DNA of 64,000 nt from Epiperipatus broadwayi (lineage: Eukaryota > Onychophora > Udeonychophora > Euonychophora > Peripatidae), in assembly GCA_028023455.1 (NCBI GenBank), contig JAQFVV010006220.1, forward strand, positions 10,063,916 to 10,127,915, in the 5' to 3' direction. Below, in pieces: positions 11,625 to 24,370 of the stretch. The notes beneath the pieces are model-generated. The model was not told the DNA's origin. It saw only the letters and a list, made by a program, of their open reading frames with translations, and did not search any database. Each line of letters starts with the position of its first letter. The stretch's first letter is position 1. The translations under genes were made by a program, and so were the position numbers.

Positions 11625-14185
11625 TGTAACAACAAAGAAAAAATGGGGAAGGCTTGAAATACTGAAATTATCTTTGGTCAAATCGTTGTCTATAATTAAA
11701 ATTTATAAATCTTAATTACAATCAAAAAAACAAATTGTTTATCAGTTGTTTTCAAATCTTTCAAAACAGTTAAAAATGGTATTTCAGGCCTTATCAACTG
11801 AAAATATTTTGCTAATTAAATGTTGCTTTTTTTGAAAGGGATTACAGAGATAAGGTTGGTAGATGAGATTGCATTCTGGGCAGTATTAAAATGTTATAAA
11901 AGGGACCACAGAACAAAGGAAGTCAGTTCAGTTTACCTTGAGTTCGTAGTTAAGTTCAGAGGAGGTTAGTCAGTTGAGTTAATTACTTTTAAGAAGCCAA
12001 CGCAAGTTCTGCGCGATGAATTTTGAGTAGTGGAATCTAGCACCTTTTTCTTCTTCTCTCAAAGAACTGTCTGCCTACAAGTGCCATGTTCCATCTGGCC
12101 GACCATACAACATGATTGCTTCCGACTGCTGATTGCTAATGACGCCGCCATGCTGTTTTTTTTCTTAGGTAACCTTTTAACATAGAACTGCCTTTATAAG
12201 TCAATACTTTTGTAATCTATAGTTCAACCGTCATGTCTTAATTTATATATTGTTTTATAAGCTTCTGTTAATTTTGCTTTTAAACTCTCTCTCAGTAATA
12301 TTTTATTAATATCATGTATTTTAACTTACCGTTCACGCTTAATTAAATTATATATCGAAATTGTGTGTGATTCCATTAAGATTTCATATACTTTGTTTAA
12401 TGTATAGATATAATTTATTTTCTTTAATGTGCCAAAATCGCTAAATTCGCGAGTAAGGGGGGAAATAATTGTTTTACTTGGGAAAAGGGTGGGCTGTATT
12501 TAAAACTTATCAATAGAGTTTTGTCTATATTAAATAGAAATTGCTCGCGAGTTTGGTTTCATTTTAAATTCGTTACTCTTAAAGTAAATTAAAAACTTTT
12601 ACTGTGGATGAATTTTGCTTTAATTTTCTATTTTAAAAAGATCGTGAACTTTCTTATAATTAATCCATTCCTTTTTGCTGGTGCCTGAAGGGCAAATTCC
12701 ACCAGTTAATACGTATTTGGGAATCGATTCTTTAAATATAAATGTGGTTAGTTTAATAATATTATAAATAGAAGCATTATTATTCATTATGATTAGATAA
12801 GTGACTCAGAATTGGAAACAGATTATTGCGCGAGAGGTTAGACCATTTTCAAACTTCAAATGATATTATAAAATTATAGAAACGCTGCTGGCATATATTT
12901 TCTTTTCTGATATTTTATCTTTCCATTTCTTGATCGTTTTATTATTGGGGACGTCGAAAGCATGAAGCTCCCGTCCTTCTTTTCAAAATCGTTCCTAACC
13001 AGAGACGCTACTCTCTGTTGAATGTAAAGTTTAAGAGGATTATGTGCTGCAGATGGCAGTACATAATGATCTGGGGTCTCACTCTCAGCCTCTACTTTGA
13101 TATCGCTCCGCCAGAAGGTGTGGACATATCCAATCTAAGTTCATTTCAAAGTATTCTTTTACATGATGAAATATCCACAATCACCATGAGGCCTTATTTT
13201 CGTTATTGTATGCTAGTACCGTTACTTTGCTCATTAACTTGATCATTTGTCTAATCTTAGTAAAGTCGCAATGATGTGTTAAAGATAAAGATTCATTTCG
13301 TAAAATACGTTCAGTATGTTGATCTAAAAACTGCTTTTCTTTAAAAAGCTTTATCGATTCCCAGAGATGTAAATCAATTTGTATAATTCATTCTCGTAAA
13401 TATTGAGCATTGTTTGTTCCTTATGTCTACTTAGTCTAGAGACACCATGTCCAAACAATGCCTATCAAACATATGTGATGATTTTAAGATTGTAAATAAA
13501 TGATTGAGACCGTACATTTATATTTATTTGTCAAAATGATTAATGTTAAATTATCGTGTATCTTTCTGTAATCCGAATCTGTTCCGATCTTGTATCTTGT
13601 TTGTACATCCACAACATTTTATTTGTAAACACTTGTAAATTGACATATTAACCCCGCACAACTTATAACACATTCTATAAAATGGTATTTATTCAATTAT
13701 TGATGTAATGGGGATTTTATAAAACAAATCCCAAGTTTTCAAAATGTATAAGATCCCTCCAAGCGTGAAACAATTTTGTAACATATATATGCGTTTTCTA
13801 CATTTATTAAATATATATATTCATGTAAATCCTGGTTTGTTTTGAATTATTAGTTTATAGTTAATATTTAGAACTATTTTCGTTGGCTAAGAGCTTAGCA
13901 TTAATAAATAAGTATAATAAATGTAATTCCAGGGCTACTCCGACCTCGATCATCATCATCAGTCTGATCTTATGTTCCACCGCTCTGCTTATGGGCACGG
14001 ATTTAAAATAATTTTACTGGGTCATCAGAATTGTTGTTCATTGGGTCAGAGATTCGAAGAATAGGCAAATAGGTTAGAATTCAGGATTGTTCCAGACCTG
14101 TGTATCTCGAGCATGATCGGATTCGAGGTACTTTTGTTTAGGATTTGGAACCTTGTTAAGTGAGCATACTGTTTTGACCGGTACA
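11625..14185 (+). repeat. Candidate solo LTR
   Basis: It starts TGTAACAAC, the same six bases that begin both proven LTR families here, and ends GGTACA. A TATA box (TATAAAAG, 11895-11902) sits about 270 bp from the start, followed by moderately GC-rich sequence, like the R/U5 parts of the nested LTRs. No primer site or coding sequence follows. No target duplication is visible (TTAA on the left, ATAT on the right), so the ends, or the whole call, may be wrong. Confidence 0.4.
11895..11902 (+). promoter_or_regulatory. TATA box in candidate solo LTR
   Basis: TATAAAAG followed by GGACCACAGAACAAAGG. The position and downstream composition are promoter-like. There is no independent evidence of transcription. 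Confidence 0.4.
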
Positions 14186-15441
14186 ATATATATATATATA
14201 TATAAAGAAATATTCAATGAACTTTTGGTTCAAGGAATTAAAAAGTCTTTTACATGAGTAAAAAAAATTATCATTCCCTGGATAAAGGAGAAAAAGAAAA
14301 ATCTGAACGTTTGTATCAACCAATTCAAACTCACAATACTGCTGAAGAAATCTCTAGAAGGATTTTAGAAAATGAGTAGAAATGTTTAGTTCTAAAACAT
14401 ATAAGCAAAGAGTTCACGAATTAAAACAAGTTGCAAACAGAATAAAGCATTCAATTTTCTAAAAAAAAGAAAACCACAATTGATTCCTCAGCATAAATTT
14501 CTGGATTTAAATATGAAACATGCAGTAGTAGAAGAATATTGACACTTTTCCAACTAATATCAACTACAAAATATTTATATAAATATCAACTACAATAATC
14601 ATGCATTGCTGAAAACAAGGGGAAGGTCCTGAAAAAAAAAATCATCATCTGAGGAGCTAGAAATTGCCAAGACCAATATGGGATTGTCCTATCTCTTCAT
14701 GTCTGGATTGATAAATATCAAAACAATCCATCATGAATGCTCTCTTTTTACACCTCATTCCAAAATTCCAGTTCAAAGACTAATAAAGTCATCGAATCCA
14801 CCAGATGTTCAAATTCTTAACTGTGTATAAAGAAACTACCATAGATTACAAGAACAAGCCATCAGAACATTGTCCATATGAACTGTAAAACCCATTTATA
14901 AAGTTGATGTCATCGATAATTAATTGTATGTTATATATAATAATTTATTTTCTTTATTTTAATATAGGGCTGAATACTTTAATTTAAAATTTATGAAATT
15001 AATAATAAAAGTGATCTATCTCAGTACTATGGATAGACAAAATTTATTAGGTACAATCTTTATGAAATAATCCGATCAATATATGAGACATGGTAAGATG
15101 TTATTTAAGATATATATCAATTCCATATTTATATATGTACAACACACACATTTGCTAATTGTTTATTTTAAAGTTTGTGTTAATTATTAATATTTTTTAA
15201 TATATTTTCTACGCGTATCTTTTTTAATATGTGTGTCTTAAACTTATCTCTCTTTTATTGCACACACATTATACATAACAAGGGGGTCTATTAAACCATC
15301 ATAGCCTTAACTAAGACATAAAAAAGTGAATATGTTACTATATTTATAATAAGGTTGTATATAATATGAAGTTAGTTTATGTTAACCAGGACATTTAGTA
15401 GCTATTCTGGTATAAACCAAACGTAAATGAATAATTACAGA
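14186..15441. other. Unassigned A/T-rich sequence, starts with (AT)n
   Basis: It begins with an (AT)n run (14186-14204). Between about 14210 and 14880 short frames have protein-like composition (for example SERLYQPIQTHNTAEEISRR near 14300) but no recognisable domain. They could be further remnant of the outer element. Confidence 0.3.
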
Positions 15442-15947
15442 TGTCTAAATGAGTTCTTTCCAACTTTGTTTTAAATTTTTATTATTCAAATAGTAATAAT
15501 CAATGTAAATATGTTCATTAAATTAATTGAAATGTTAAAATACATTTCTTGGTTTATTTTTCTATGGTTTAATTCTACTGTCATATCCTTATACACATAT
15601 CACAATTATTATTTTCATGTAAACAATATACTATATTCTCTCCTATTAATGACCTACACTCATTTTACATATATTAAGAATATGGTGATACAAATATTCC
15701 CTGAACCTAAGAACTATATAACATCTCCCTGAGTGTGAAATCCGTAATAGCAGAAGTAAACTACAATACGTAGATGATAAGTTAAGGGTAGAATCAATAG
15801 TTATTAGAATCTTATCTTTTCTCTCTTAAGTATGAGATTAGTATAAGAAAGTATGTATAAAAGTAGATAAAAAAGATACACTCTTTTTACTCATCAGAAG
15901 GAACACACCCACCTTTGTGTACACCATTAGTAGACTGTCCCATTACA
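15442..15947 (+). repeat. Right copy of ~510-bp direct repeat; candidate 3' LTR
   Basis: It begins TGTCTAAATGA and ends CCCATTACA, and matches 1044-1554 throughout. The next element starts about 60 bp further on. No polypurine tract precedes it, which weakens the LTR reading. Confidence 0.5.
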
Positions 15948-16007
15948 ATTGAGTACAATTTGAGGGCATAAGAGTACAATTTTCTGCTTGTCCCATTACA
16001 ATATATA

Positions 16008-18126
16008 TTTCCCTCATTTTCTTCACTTTATATTTATTAACTATCAGTTGGTTATCGAGACTTGACTTATTTTGATCATACATTTTTTTCCAGAGGGTGA
16101 ATTGACATGCCTATGCATTCATATTACTTATAGCTCCAACCATCCCCATATGAAATTTTCCCATGTTCTGAGTCATTCTTCCCTTTTTGTGAAGTTTTCC
16201 TAACATTCAGTCATTCAAAGGGTGAGGGAAAGAATTTGGCTGCTGAATAGAAACATGCATGTACATTAACCAATCCAATTCAGTCCCTTCGAAACTTAAC
16301 TAACTCCCTCATAGCACAAATGTCCGTGTTTATGAGCTATGGCCCAAGTGCCAATCTTGCTATTTAACAAGAATCGCAGATTTTGCTAATAATCAACTAA
16401 CTCAATATATTTTAAGCTTTTGCCAGGTTTATACTAGCCTATGCTCAGGGGTGGTGGCATAACCTGCCAGAGAAGAAATGGCAGGTGAATTAAAATCTCT
16501 TTCCCTTTCTCCTTTTTTTTTTATTAGATAGTACTCTTTCCGAGATCTTTTCCCTTGATCTAACACATTTGTTTCTTAGAATCACCAAATATACATCAAC
16601 ATGCACCCTTAGAAAAGTAATAATGGAATCTATTTTAAAACATATAATGCATACTCCAAAATATATATATATATGTATATATATATAATAAAATGTAAAA
16701 GAGAGAAATAAACAAAAAAAATATGAAGTTTGTTTTGTTAAATTTAAAATCTATTAATGTTTATTTGAAGAAATTATAAAGTGGCATACACATGTATATG
16801 ACATAATATTCTGTTTACGGGATGTTATAATTAAAGAATAAAATCTATGTAGCAAAATACATATAAAAGTTATTACATTATTTGATTTTTATGTATTGGA
16901 AATAATAGCAAATATATTTACCACTGTTTTGACGAGTCTTCTGAATTAAAGTAAATGACTCTGAGTGCACTCTTTGTGGTTATTAATTATTTGTCCTTTA
17001 CTCCAATTCCTTGGGCTAATGTGGGTAAATCGCGAGTCCATTTGATCCTCTACTTTAGTGTTCTAATTAATAAGTTCATCATTCCATGACAGATCTGTTG
17101 AGTGGCAGATGTCAGACATAGAATTTATTTGTCATGTGTTTTTTTCCTTTTTTTTCTACATAATATTTAGGGCAATCTTTATCTTAATATCTTGCATGGC
17201 CTCAAAGGTACAGAAGGAGCTGGATTCTAACATAGACCCCCAGCATGATGAGAACTTTACCCCATGCATTTTATAGAGTTTCCTTTTTATATCATTTTTT
17301 TTCTAGTCAAAAAAAAGATTTTTATAATTCTCTTCTTTTTCTATGTATTGCCTTCTGCCTTCTCTCTGCAATAATCCCCTATATCCAGCCAAAACTGCCC
17401 ACACCAAAAACAAAAATGTCCTCACTCTCAATCACATTTTTTTTTCTTATCTCTCACAAAAGTCTTTTAACCCAATACCCAAACAAAAGAAAAACCATTT
17501 AGCAACTTGTTATTAACTTTTGCTATTTTTGGAAATTACCTCTAACTACACTTTGTTGTTTATCTTAATAATTAGACAAGAAGATCCTCAAGAATTTAAT
17601 TTTTTAATGGTCATTCTGCCTGTTCTTTTCTTTTAGCTAAACACAAAAATCATTTCCACAAAGTTTCAAAATTTGATAATATATTAATCTTATTAATTTA
17701 AATGAAACATCCAACTATTAACTATATCTGTTTCAATAGCAATACAGTCCGTTCGACTAATTGATTCGTGGAAGGTAAATGAAATTCCTTTCTTTTTTTC
17801 TTCATATTTTAAAATATTTGAAAATCTCTTGATTTTATTCATTTTTCTTACCCCCTTCAACACAATATCCATCAATATATGCATATGCCACAAAATAAGA
17901 ATAAAATAAGTGAGATAAAGAGAATAAAATAAGTGATATAAAGAAAGGAAAATATGTACATTAATATTAGTAACCCATCACCACTATTATTATATATGTA
18001 ACTATATATGTGTAGGCTGCATGGTCCTTTCCAAATACACAACTCATGAAACAAAACACACATGTACATACATAGCCTGATTTACTCTCTCCCTTGTAAC
18101 AGTGTTCGAACTCAGTTCCTGTTACA
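16008..18126 (-). repeat. 3' LTR of gag-only element
   Basis: 2119 bp, matching 19563-22595 apart from a roughly 670-bp segment and a microsatellite expansion found only in the other copy. On the minus strand it begins TGTAACAGGAACTGAG. Its last 16 bases (ending AGTTACA in the 5' LTR) are missing and replaced by (AT)n. Confidence 0.85.
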
Positions 18127-18129
18127 ATG

Positions 18130-18140
18130 CCCCCCCTTTT
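18130..18140 (-). other. Polypurine tract
   Basis: On the minus strand AAAAGGGGGGG is followed by CAT and then the LTR start TGTAACAG. This is the expected place and composition for plus-strand DNA priming in an LTR element. Confidence 0.8.
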
Positions 18141-18258
18141 CAAAAGACTTCAAAATGAGGTATACTTATTTTGATGGCTAATCAAACAAACTACAACAAC
18201 AAAACAAAAAAAACCATCCTGATCCTAACTTCTCCCTTCCTTATACCTGTATGTACAT
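18141..18258 (-). other. 3' untranslated part of internal region
   Basis: A short stretch between the gag stop (minus strand, complement of 18259-18261) and the polypurine tract. No coding signal. Confidence 0.5.
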
Positions 18259-19169
18259 CTATTTCCTTCCCTGTTCACTTTCACTCATATCTATAGCATT
18301 CAACATTTTGGCCACCTCATCAATCAATGACCTACCATTTCCTATCAGCATCTGTTTGATCCTTGTTGGCAAATTGTGCTTGATGATTCTAATTATGTGT
18401 TGCTTCATCATATTACATTCATCCAAAGTTCGCAATTTAGCTACTTGTCACCGAAAAAATTGCATGTATTTTTTTTGCCCATTTACTCTATACTTTTCAT
18501 GCATTATACAGTATCTAACATCTTGCTGCTCTTACAACCAAAATGTTTCACACACAGCTTCAGTATACTCCTTAAGCATCCGAGGTTGGCAAAATAGTTA
18601 CTCCCACCATGACAACACATTCCCTACCAAGTTGCTACATGCTATTATTACCTTGTTTCTTTCGGACATTTCATTTATGCTAATATATCTCTGTAGGCTC
18701 TTGAGGTGCTCTACTGGTGCCTCTTCTATTTGGCTGGTGAATGAGCGGTTCTTAAGGAATTGGTTAACATTTGTCTGGCTACCTATCCATTTCTCCATGG
18801 TTTGTTGCTCTTCCATTATCTTCTCCCCTATGACTCAGCCCATCTTTCCCTTTTCGTCATCTTTCCCTTCAGCCCTTGGCTTAATTTCATTTTGCCTTTG
18901 TATTTTCCTTCACTTCTAATTTGTCTCTTATTTGCTTTTCACTCTCCCCCACTCCTACCTTACTGCTTCTTATTTCTTCATGTAATTTTTTCTCCAATTC
19001 TGCCAACCTCTTTTCATTTTCTATCTGCCCCTCTAATAATCTTTTCATTCATTTCTTCCTTTATCTCCCTTATTTCTTTCTGTAACCTTTCTTCCATTTC
19101 CTGTAACTTTACCATGATCTGTTCAAACATGTCCATTTCCTTTCCCTTGTTCAGCATTTCTGAATCCAT
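18259..19169 (-). pseudogene. gag: Gag of the gag-only element (coiled coil plus capsid)
   Basis: From the ATG at 19169 the minus strand reads MDSEMLNKGKEM and then a Glu/Lys-rich helix (VKLQEMEERLQKEIREIKEE). A frameshift near 19030-19070 follows, and the helix continues in another phase. At 18598-18816 the capsid core appears: PVEHLKSLQRYISINEMSE, then NKVIIACSNLVGNVLSWWE, the typical Gypsy capsid motif, followed at once by a stop. In the next phase come RQVAKLRTLDECN, IIRIIKHNLP and a terminal NAIDMSESEQGRK with a stop. There is no zinc knuckle. The order and the motifs SWWE and RQVAKL match the Gag remnant at 2.0-4.1 kb. Gag would build the particle; replication enzymes must come from elsewhere. 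This copy is broken by one frameshift and at least two stops. Confidence 0.75.
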
Positions 19170-19526
19170 GTTGCTCTGTCACCTAGTTTTCATCCACTTT
19201 CCCCTTTCACTATTTTTCTTTTTGTTATTTGTTTTCTGCTCGTATTAACCATATATGCTGGGTTCAATGTCTCAGCACCTTGACCATTTTGCCACATGGT
19301 ATTTTTTTTTCTTGCCCTATCTGCTTTTTTACTTCAAAGTTTTACATCTCCACTATTTGTTTTACCATATTATTTTTTTCTTCATTTTTCCTTTTCTTCT
19401 TTTAAAAAAAATATGTAAGTGACTATGAATCCTGTATTTAAAAAAAAAATTTCTCTTTTTTTTTGATCGATGTGGCCTCTATCTTTTTTGGCTGTATTCA
19501 CCCCATCACTCTCCATTTTTTTGAAA
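19170..19526 (-). other. Leader of gag-only element
   Basis: About 357 bp lie between the primer site and the first gag ATG on the minus strand. It is purine-rich, with no frame of note. A packaging signal would be expected here but cannot be recognised. Confidence 0.5.
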
Positions 19527-19545
19527 GCCCATCATTGGGCATCCA
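19527..19545 (-). other. Primer binding site, degenerate tRNA-Lys type
   Basis: On the minus strand, TGGATGCCCAATGATGGGC begins one base after the 5' LTR end (AGTTACA). It keeps the TGG, GCCCAA and TGGG blocks of the site at 7621, with an extra base and two changes. Confidence 0.7.
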
Positions 19546-20748
19546 TTGTAACTAAAACATGCTTTCCCTCATTTTCTTCACTTTATATTTACTAACTATC
19601 AGTTGGTTATCGAGATTTGACTTATTCTGATCGTACATTTCTTTCCAGAGGGTGAATTGATTGCCTATGCATTCATATTATTTATAGCTCTGACCCTCCC
19701 CTCCCATACAAAATTTTCCCATGTTCTGAGTCATCCTTCCCTTTTTGTGAAGTTTTCCTAATATTCGGTCATTCAAAGGGTGAGGGAAAAGGATTCGGCT
19801 GCTGAATACAAACATGGATGTACATAAACCAATCCAATTCAGTCCCTTCCAAACTTAACTAACTCCCTCACTGCGCAAAGGTCTGCATTTATGGGCTACG
19901 GCCCAAGTGCCAATCTTGCTATTTAACAAGAATTGCAGAATTTGCTAATAATCAACTAACTCAATAAATTTTAAGCTTTTTCCCAGTTTATACTAGCCTA
20001 TGCTCAGGGGTGGTAGCATAACCCACCGGAGAAGAAATGGCAGGTGAATTAAAATCTCTCTCTTTTCCTTCCACCTTTTTTTTATTAGATAGTACTCTTT
20101 CCGAGATCTTTTTCCTTGATCTAACACATTTGCTTCTTAGAATCACCAAATATACATCAACACGCATCCTTAGGAAAGTAATAATGAAATCTATTTTAAA
20201 ACATATAATACATACTCCAAAAAAAATAATAATAAAAGGTAAAAGAGACAAATAAGCAAAAAAAAAAAAAAAGAATCTGAAGTTTGTTTTGTTAAATTTA
20301 AAATATATTTATGTTTATTTGAAGAAATTATAAAGTGGCATACACATGTATATGACATAATATTCTGTTTACAGGATGTTATAATTAAAGAATAAAATCT
20401 ATGTAGCAAAATAGATATAAAAGTTATTACATTATTTGATTTTTGTGTATTCAAAGATTGGAAATAATAGCAAATATATTTACCGTTGTTTTGATGAGTC
20501 TTCTGAATTAAAGTAAATGTCTTTGAGTACACTCTTTGTGATTATTAATTCTTCATCCTTCACTCCAATTCCTTGGGCTAATGTGGGTAAATTGTGAGTC
20601 CATTTGATCCTCTAATTCGGTGTTCTAATTAATAAGTTCATCGTTCCATGACAGATCTGTTGAGTGGCAAACGTCAGGCATAGGATTCCTTCATCATGTG
20701 TTTTCTTTCCTTTTTTTCTTTCTACATAATATTTAGGGCAATCTGTCT

Positions 20749-21419
20749 CTTACCGCTTCACTGGGGATTAATTTTATTGGCCGACTGAGGTAAAACTCTA
20801 AACTTCTAATTGGTCAACTCAGAAACTAAAGCATCAAAATATACTCATATTTTAATATTATAAGCACTTTAGTTTCGTTTGTAAAAAGAATATTAATAAT
20901 TAGTCAAGTTAGGAAAATGAACGAAAGTTTTTTCAAAAATAAATTGTTATTTATAATTCTAAAAATATTTGATAACGCAAATCTTAAAACGAACGCTACT
21001 CACCAATTAAAAAAGTGTTGCTGACATTTTGTGATGTCAGTGATTTTTACGGTGCTTAAAAATAAATAATTTTTGCTAAACTCTTAACTATTTTTCTAAA
21101 ATAATTTTATTTTTAGCATATTTTATCAAAATAATTTATAATTTGTCAAAACTCTTCAGTTATTGACAACCATTTTTTTTGTTGTTGAAATGTAACAACC
21201 AATAAGATTCAAGAAGAGACCACCTACTTCTTTTGTTTGACCTTTAATGACAGTTTTATTGATTTTTTACTTGTAAAATAATTCAAGAAAGGGCAGCATC
21301 TTACGGAACCTTTTTTAACCTTAAAAAAATGCAAAAATGTAATTTTACCATTAAAAGTTATGGGAAATAGACTATTTAAAGCTGAATATCAAGGTAACTC
21401 AAACTTAGCAGTCAGACTG
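20749..21419. other. ~670-bp segment present in only one LTR
   Basis: Homology between the two LTRs stops after GGGCAATCT and resumes at TTAATATCTTGC. The segment between has no frame of note and no clear terminal inverted repeats or target duplication. It could be an insertion into this LTR or a deletion from the other. Confidence 0.6.
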
Positions 21420-22204
21420 TTAATATCTTGCATGGCCTCAAAGGTTCAAAGGTACAGAAGGAGCTGGTGTCTAGAATAGACCCCCAGCACGATGAGAACT
21501 TTAACCCATGCGTTTCATAGAGCTTCCCTTTTATATCTTTTTTTTTTCTAGTAAAAAAAAAGATTTTTATAATTCTCTTTTTTTTGCCACATATTGCCTT
21601 CTGCCTTCTCTCTGCAACAATCCCATATATCCAGCCAAAACTGCCCACACCAAAAACAAAAATGTCCTCACTCTTGAGCTGGTTTTTTTCTTATCTCTCA
21701 CAAAAGTCTTTTAACCCAATACCCAAACAAAAGAAAAACCACTTAGCAACTTGGTCTTAACTTTTGCTATTTTTGAAAATTCTCTCTACTACACTTTGTT
21801 GTTTACCTTGATAATTAGACAATAGGATCCTCAAGAATTTAATTTTTTTAATGGTCATTCCGCCTGTTCTTTTTTTTTAGCTAAACACAAAAATTATTTC
21901 CACAAAGTTTCGAAACTTGATAATATATTAATCTTATTAATTTAAATGAAACATCTAACTATTAACTATATCTGTTTCAATAACGATACAGTCCGTTCAA
22001 TTAATTGATTCATGGAAGTTAAACAAAATTCCTTTCTTTTTTTCTTCATATTTTAAAATATTTGAAAATCTCTTGATTTTATTCCTTTTTCTTACCCTCT
22101 TCAACACAATATCCATCAATATACACCTAAGCCACAAATAAGAATAAAATAAGTGAGATAAAGAAAGTAAAATATGTACATTAACATTAGTAACCCATCA
22201 CCAC

Positions 22205-22463
<259 letters not shown>

Positions 22464-22603
22464 TATGTAACTATATATGTGTAGGCTGCATGCTCCTTTC
22501 CAAATACACAACTCATGAAACAAAACACACACATACATACATAGCCTGATTTACTCTCTCCCTTGTAACAGGGTTCAAAGCCAGTTCCTGTTACAATATA
22601 TAT

Positions 22604-23625
22604 GATTGATCTACACTTGAAAAGTTAAATGTATCTGGATGCTATACATGGTAAAGCAGAATTATTTGTCACTATTACACAATCAGAATTTATTACTAGT
22701 ATATTGAAGGGCATTACTAGTTTCAAAACATATTATTGGTAAAATTTCCTGTTCATCACCTGGATATGGCTTGTGATAACTGAGATTACAAGAATAGTTA
22801 TTAATTTGAGCTGGTTACACTATTAAAAAATACCTATAACAGTGCCAGTAGGATCCCAAGTTTTAACCCTTATATTCACTTAGTGATCATCCTCATTAGC
22901 ATGAACAATAGTTTGGGGTTCATTGTTTGGGTTCATGAAATTTATTCACATTTTTTCACTTTAGTTTTAATCTCAGAAAAATTGGTGAAATGCATAAATG
23001 AAAAGTGAACACAGACAAAAATATATAACATTCAACAACAGTTTTTTCCACATAATGATAACCATGTAATATAACTACACACTTTCTCAAACAATAAATT
23101 TTTCCCAAAATGGATATTACAATCAGTGATAAGACATGAATATTATCTTTCTAATATTGATAGTCAATAAACTACCTTACCTTTTGTTGTTCATTTAAAC
23201 AAAATAAATTATATTAATCTAAATGTCTAATTGATATTTAACTCTGGGAAAACAAACATAACAGTTTCAGAGTAAGTAGATTATGATAACAATAAATAGT
23301 GAATAAATGTTAATTGTTAATAAAAATATAGTTATATGTGATATATATTCAAATAATAATAATAAATAATAATTCAGCAGTAAACCTTAGTATTACTTGC
23401 ACAATGTTCTACAAGTTTCCAGATTTGAACCCCATTAAACAATGAATACTCTACACACAGTTGAAAAAGTATGTATATATATTGACTCAGCAAACAAAAT
23501 TCAATAACTTTAAAACATTTTTATGTGACAACTTCAGGTTTGTGAGAGACACTCTTAATAAACAGATAATTTTTCACAGATTCAGACAATGAATATAGTG
23601 ACTGCTGAGTCAGCTGACAAAGTGA
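22604..23625. other. A/T-rich sequence without recognised genes
   Basis: No frame, repeat partner or domain was recognised. The region may include the 5' untranslated part of the LINE that follows. Confidence 0.5.
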
Positions 23626-23982
23626 TTGGCACCCAGCATAATCTCTGCAGCATCCAAAGCTTCAAATCACAGCAAAACATATGCAAATGCAACTAAAGCA
23701 AACTTGCTCACCAATTGTAGAATTAAAGCAAGGGAACTCAACAATAAAACCCTCCTCCCCTGGCTCAGAAAAACTAATCAAAATGATATCAGAGAACAAG
23801 ACCTAAGAATACATGAAAATCAAGATCCCCTTCCTATGAAGTGGAATGACAATGAACTAGAAGTAATCAATGAGCACTTTAACAATAGCATTCCGAAGAG
23901 GTTATTTACATCTTTCAAAAAAAAATTTTTCACCTCCTTCAATAATATAAGTTACTGCATATTCCAGAATATCTTTATATAA
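23626..23982 (+). pseudogene. LINE ORF1 N-terminal remnant
   Basis: A 118-codon frame rich in Ser, Asn and Lys. It contains NDIREQDLRIHENQDPLPMKWNDNELEVINEHF but no domain I can name. It is placed as ORF1 because it lies upstream of the zinc-knuckle segment on the same strand. Position is the main evidence. Confidence 0.35.
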
Positions 23983-24370
23983 ATTTCCTAGACACTTTTA
24001 AATGAAGCTTTAATTCTACATGGGCTGAGGGAAGTGTTTTTTATATTTCAGAACATCACAGTTCGAGATAATTCATACTTGAATTTTTCATTCTATTCCA
24101 AAGTAGGTAGTTTTTAACAGATATCAAAACTCTTGATAATTATGTGCTGGTAAAATGTCAATCAAGATTGCCAAAACTATACAACCGGATTAGTTAAAAA
24201 CACATACCTCAGTTACAACAACCATCATTTTCAAGCAATGATGGAGCCATTTGATAAGGTTATAGCATTTCAAGCTATATATCTCACTGATACACCCACA
24301 CCAGTTTTTACTATTGAACTATGAGTGCAAATTATAACTAAACATTTAAATTGACCCTGACACCATTCCA

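Larger units (their letters stand above)
1044..15947 (+). mobile_element. Composite block: decayed Gypsy-type LTR retrotransposon with nested insertions
   Basis: The block holds an ordered but broken gag, protease, RT, RNase H and integrase series on the plus strand from 2046 to about 10735. That order (integrase after RNase H) is the Gypsy/Metaviridae order. Direct repeats of about 510 bp lie at both ends (1044-1554 and 15442-15947), begin TG and, in the right copy, end CA, so they are candidate LTRs. A younger LTR element (6242-9743) splits the integrase, and another LTR-like block lies at 11625-14185. The coding core is secure. The outer limits are tentative, because no target duplication flanks the two repeats and no polypurine tract was found before the right one. 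Confidence 0.5.

Noticed and set aside
13018-13242. 74-codon frame with mixed composition
   Set aside because: It falls in the candidate solo LTR and has no recognisable domain or codon bias.
15934-16003. 13-bp direct repeat GTCCCATTACAAT flanking about 40 bp
   Set aside because: Too short and A/T-rich to call a mobile element. Probably repair or slippage next to the LTR insertion.
18251-19248. Plus-strand frames of 222 and 162 codons, Ser/Phe-rich
   Set aside because: They are antisense to the minus-strand Gag gene, which has clear capsid motifs.
22571-22590. GGTTCAAAGCC resembling a tRNA B box
   Set aside because: It belongs to the palindromic start of the LTR, and no A box or tRNA fold lies near, so it is not a SINE or tRNA.
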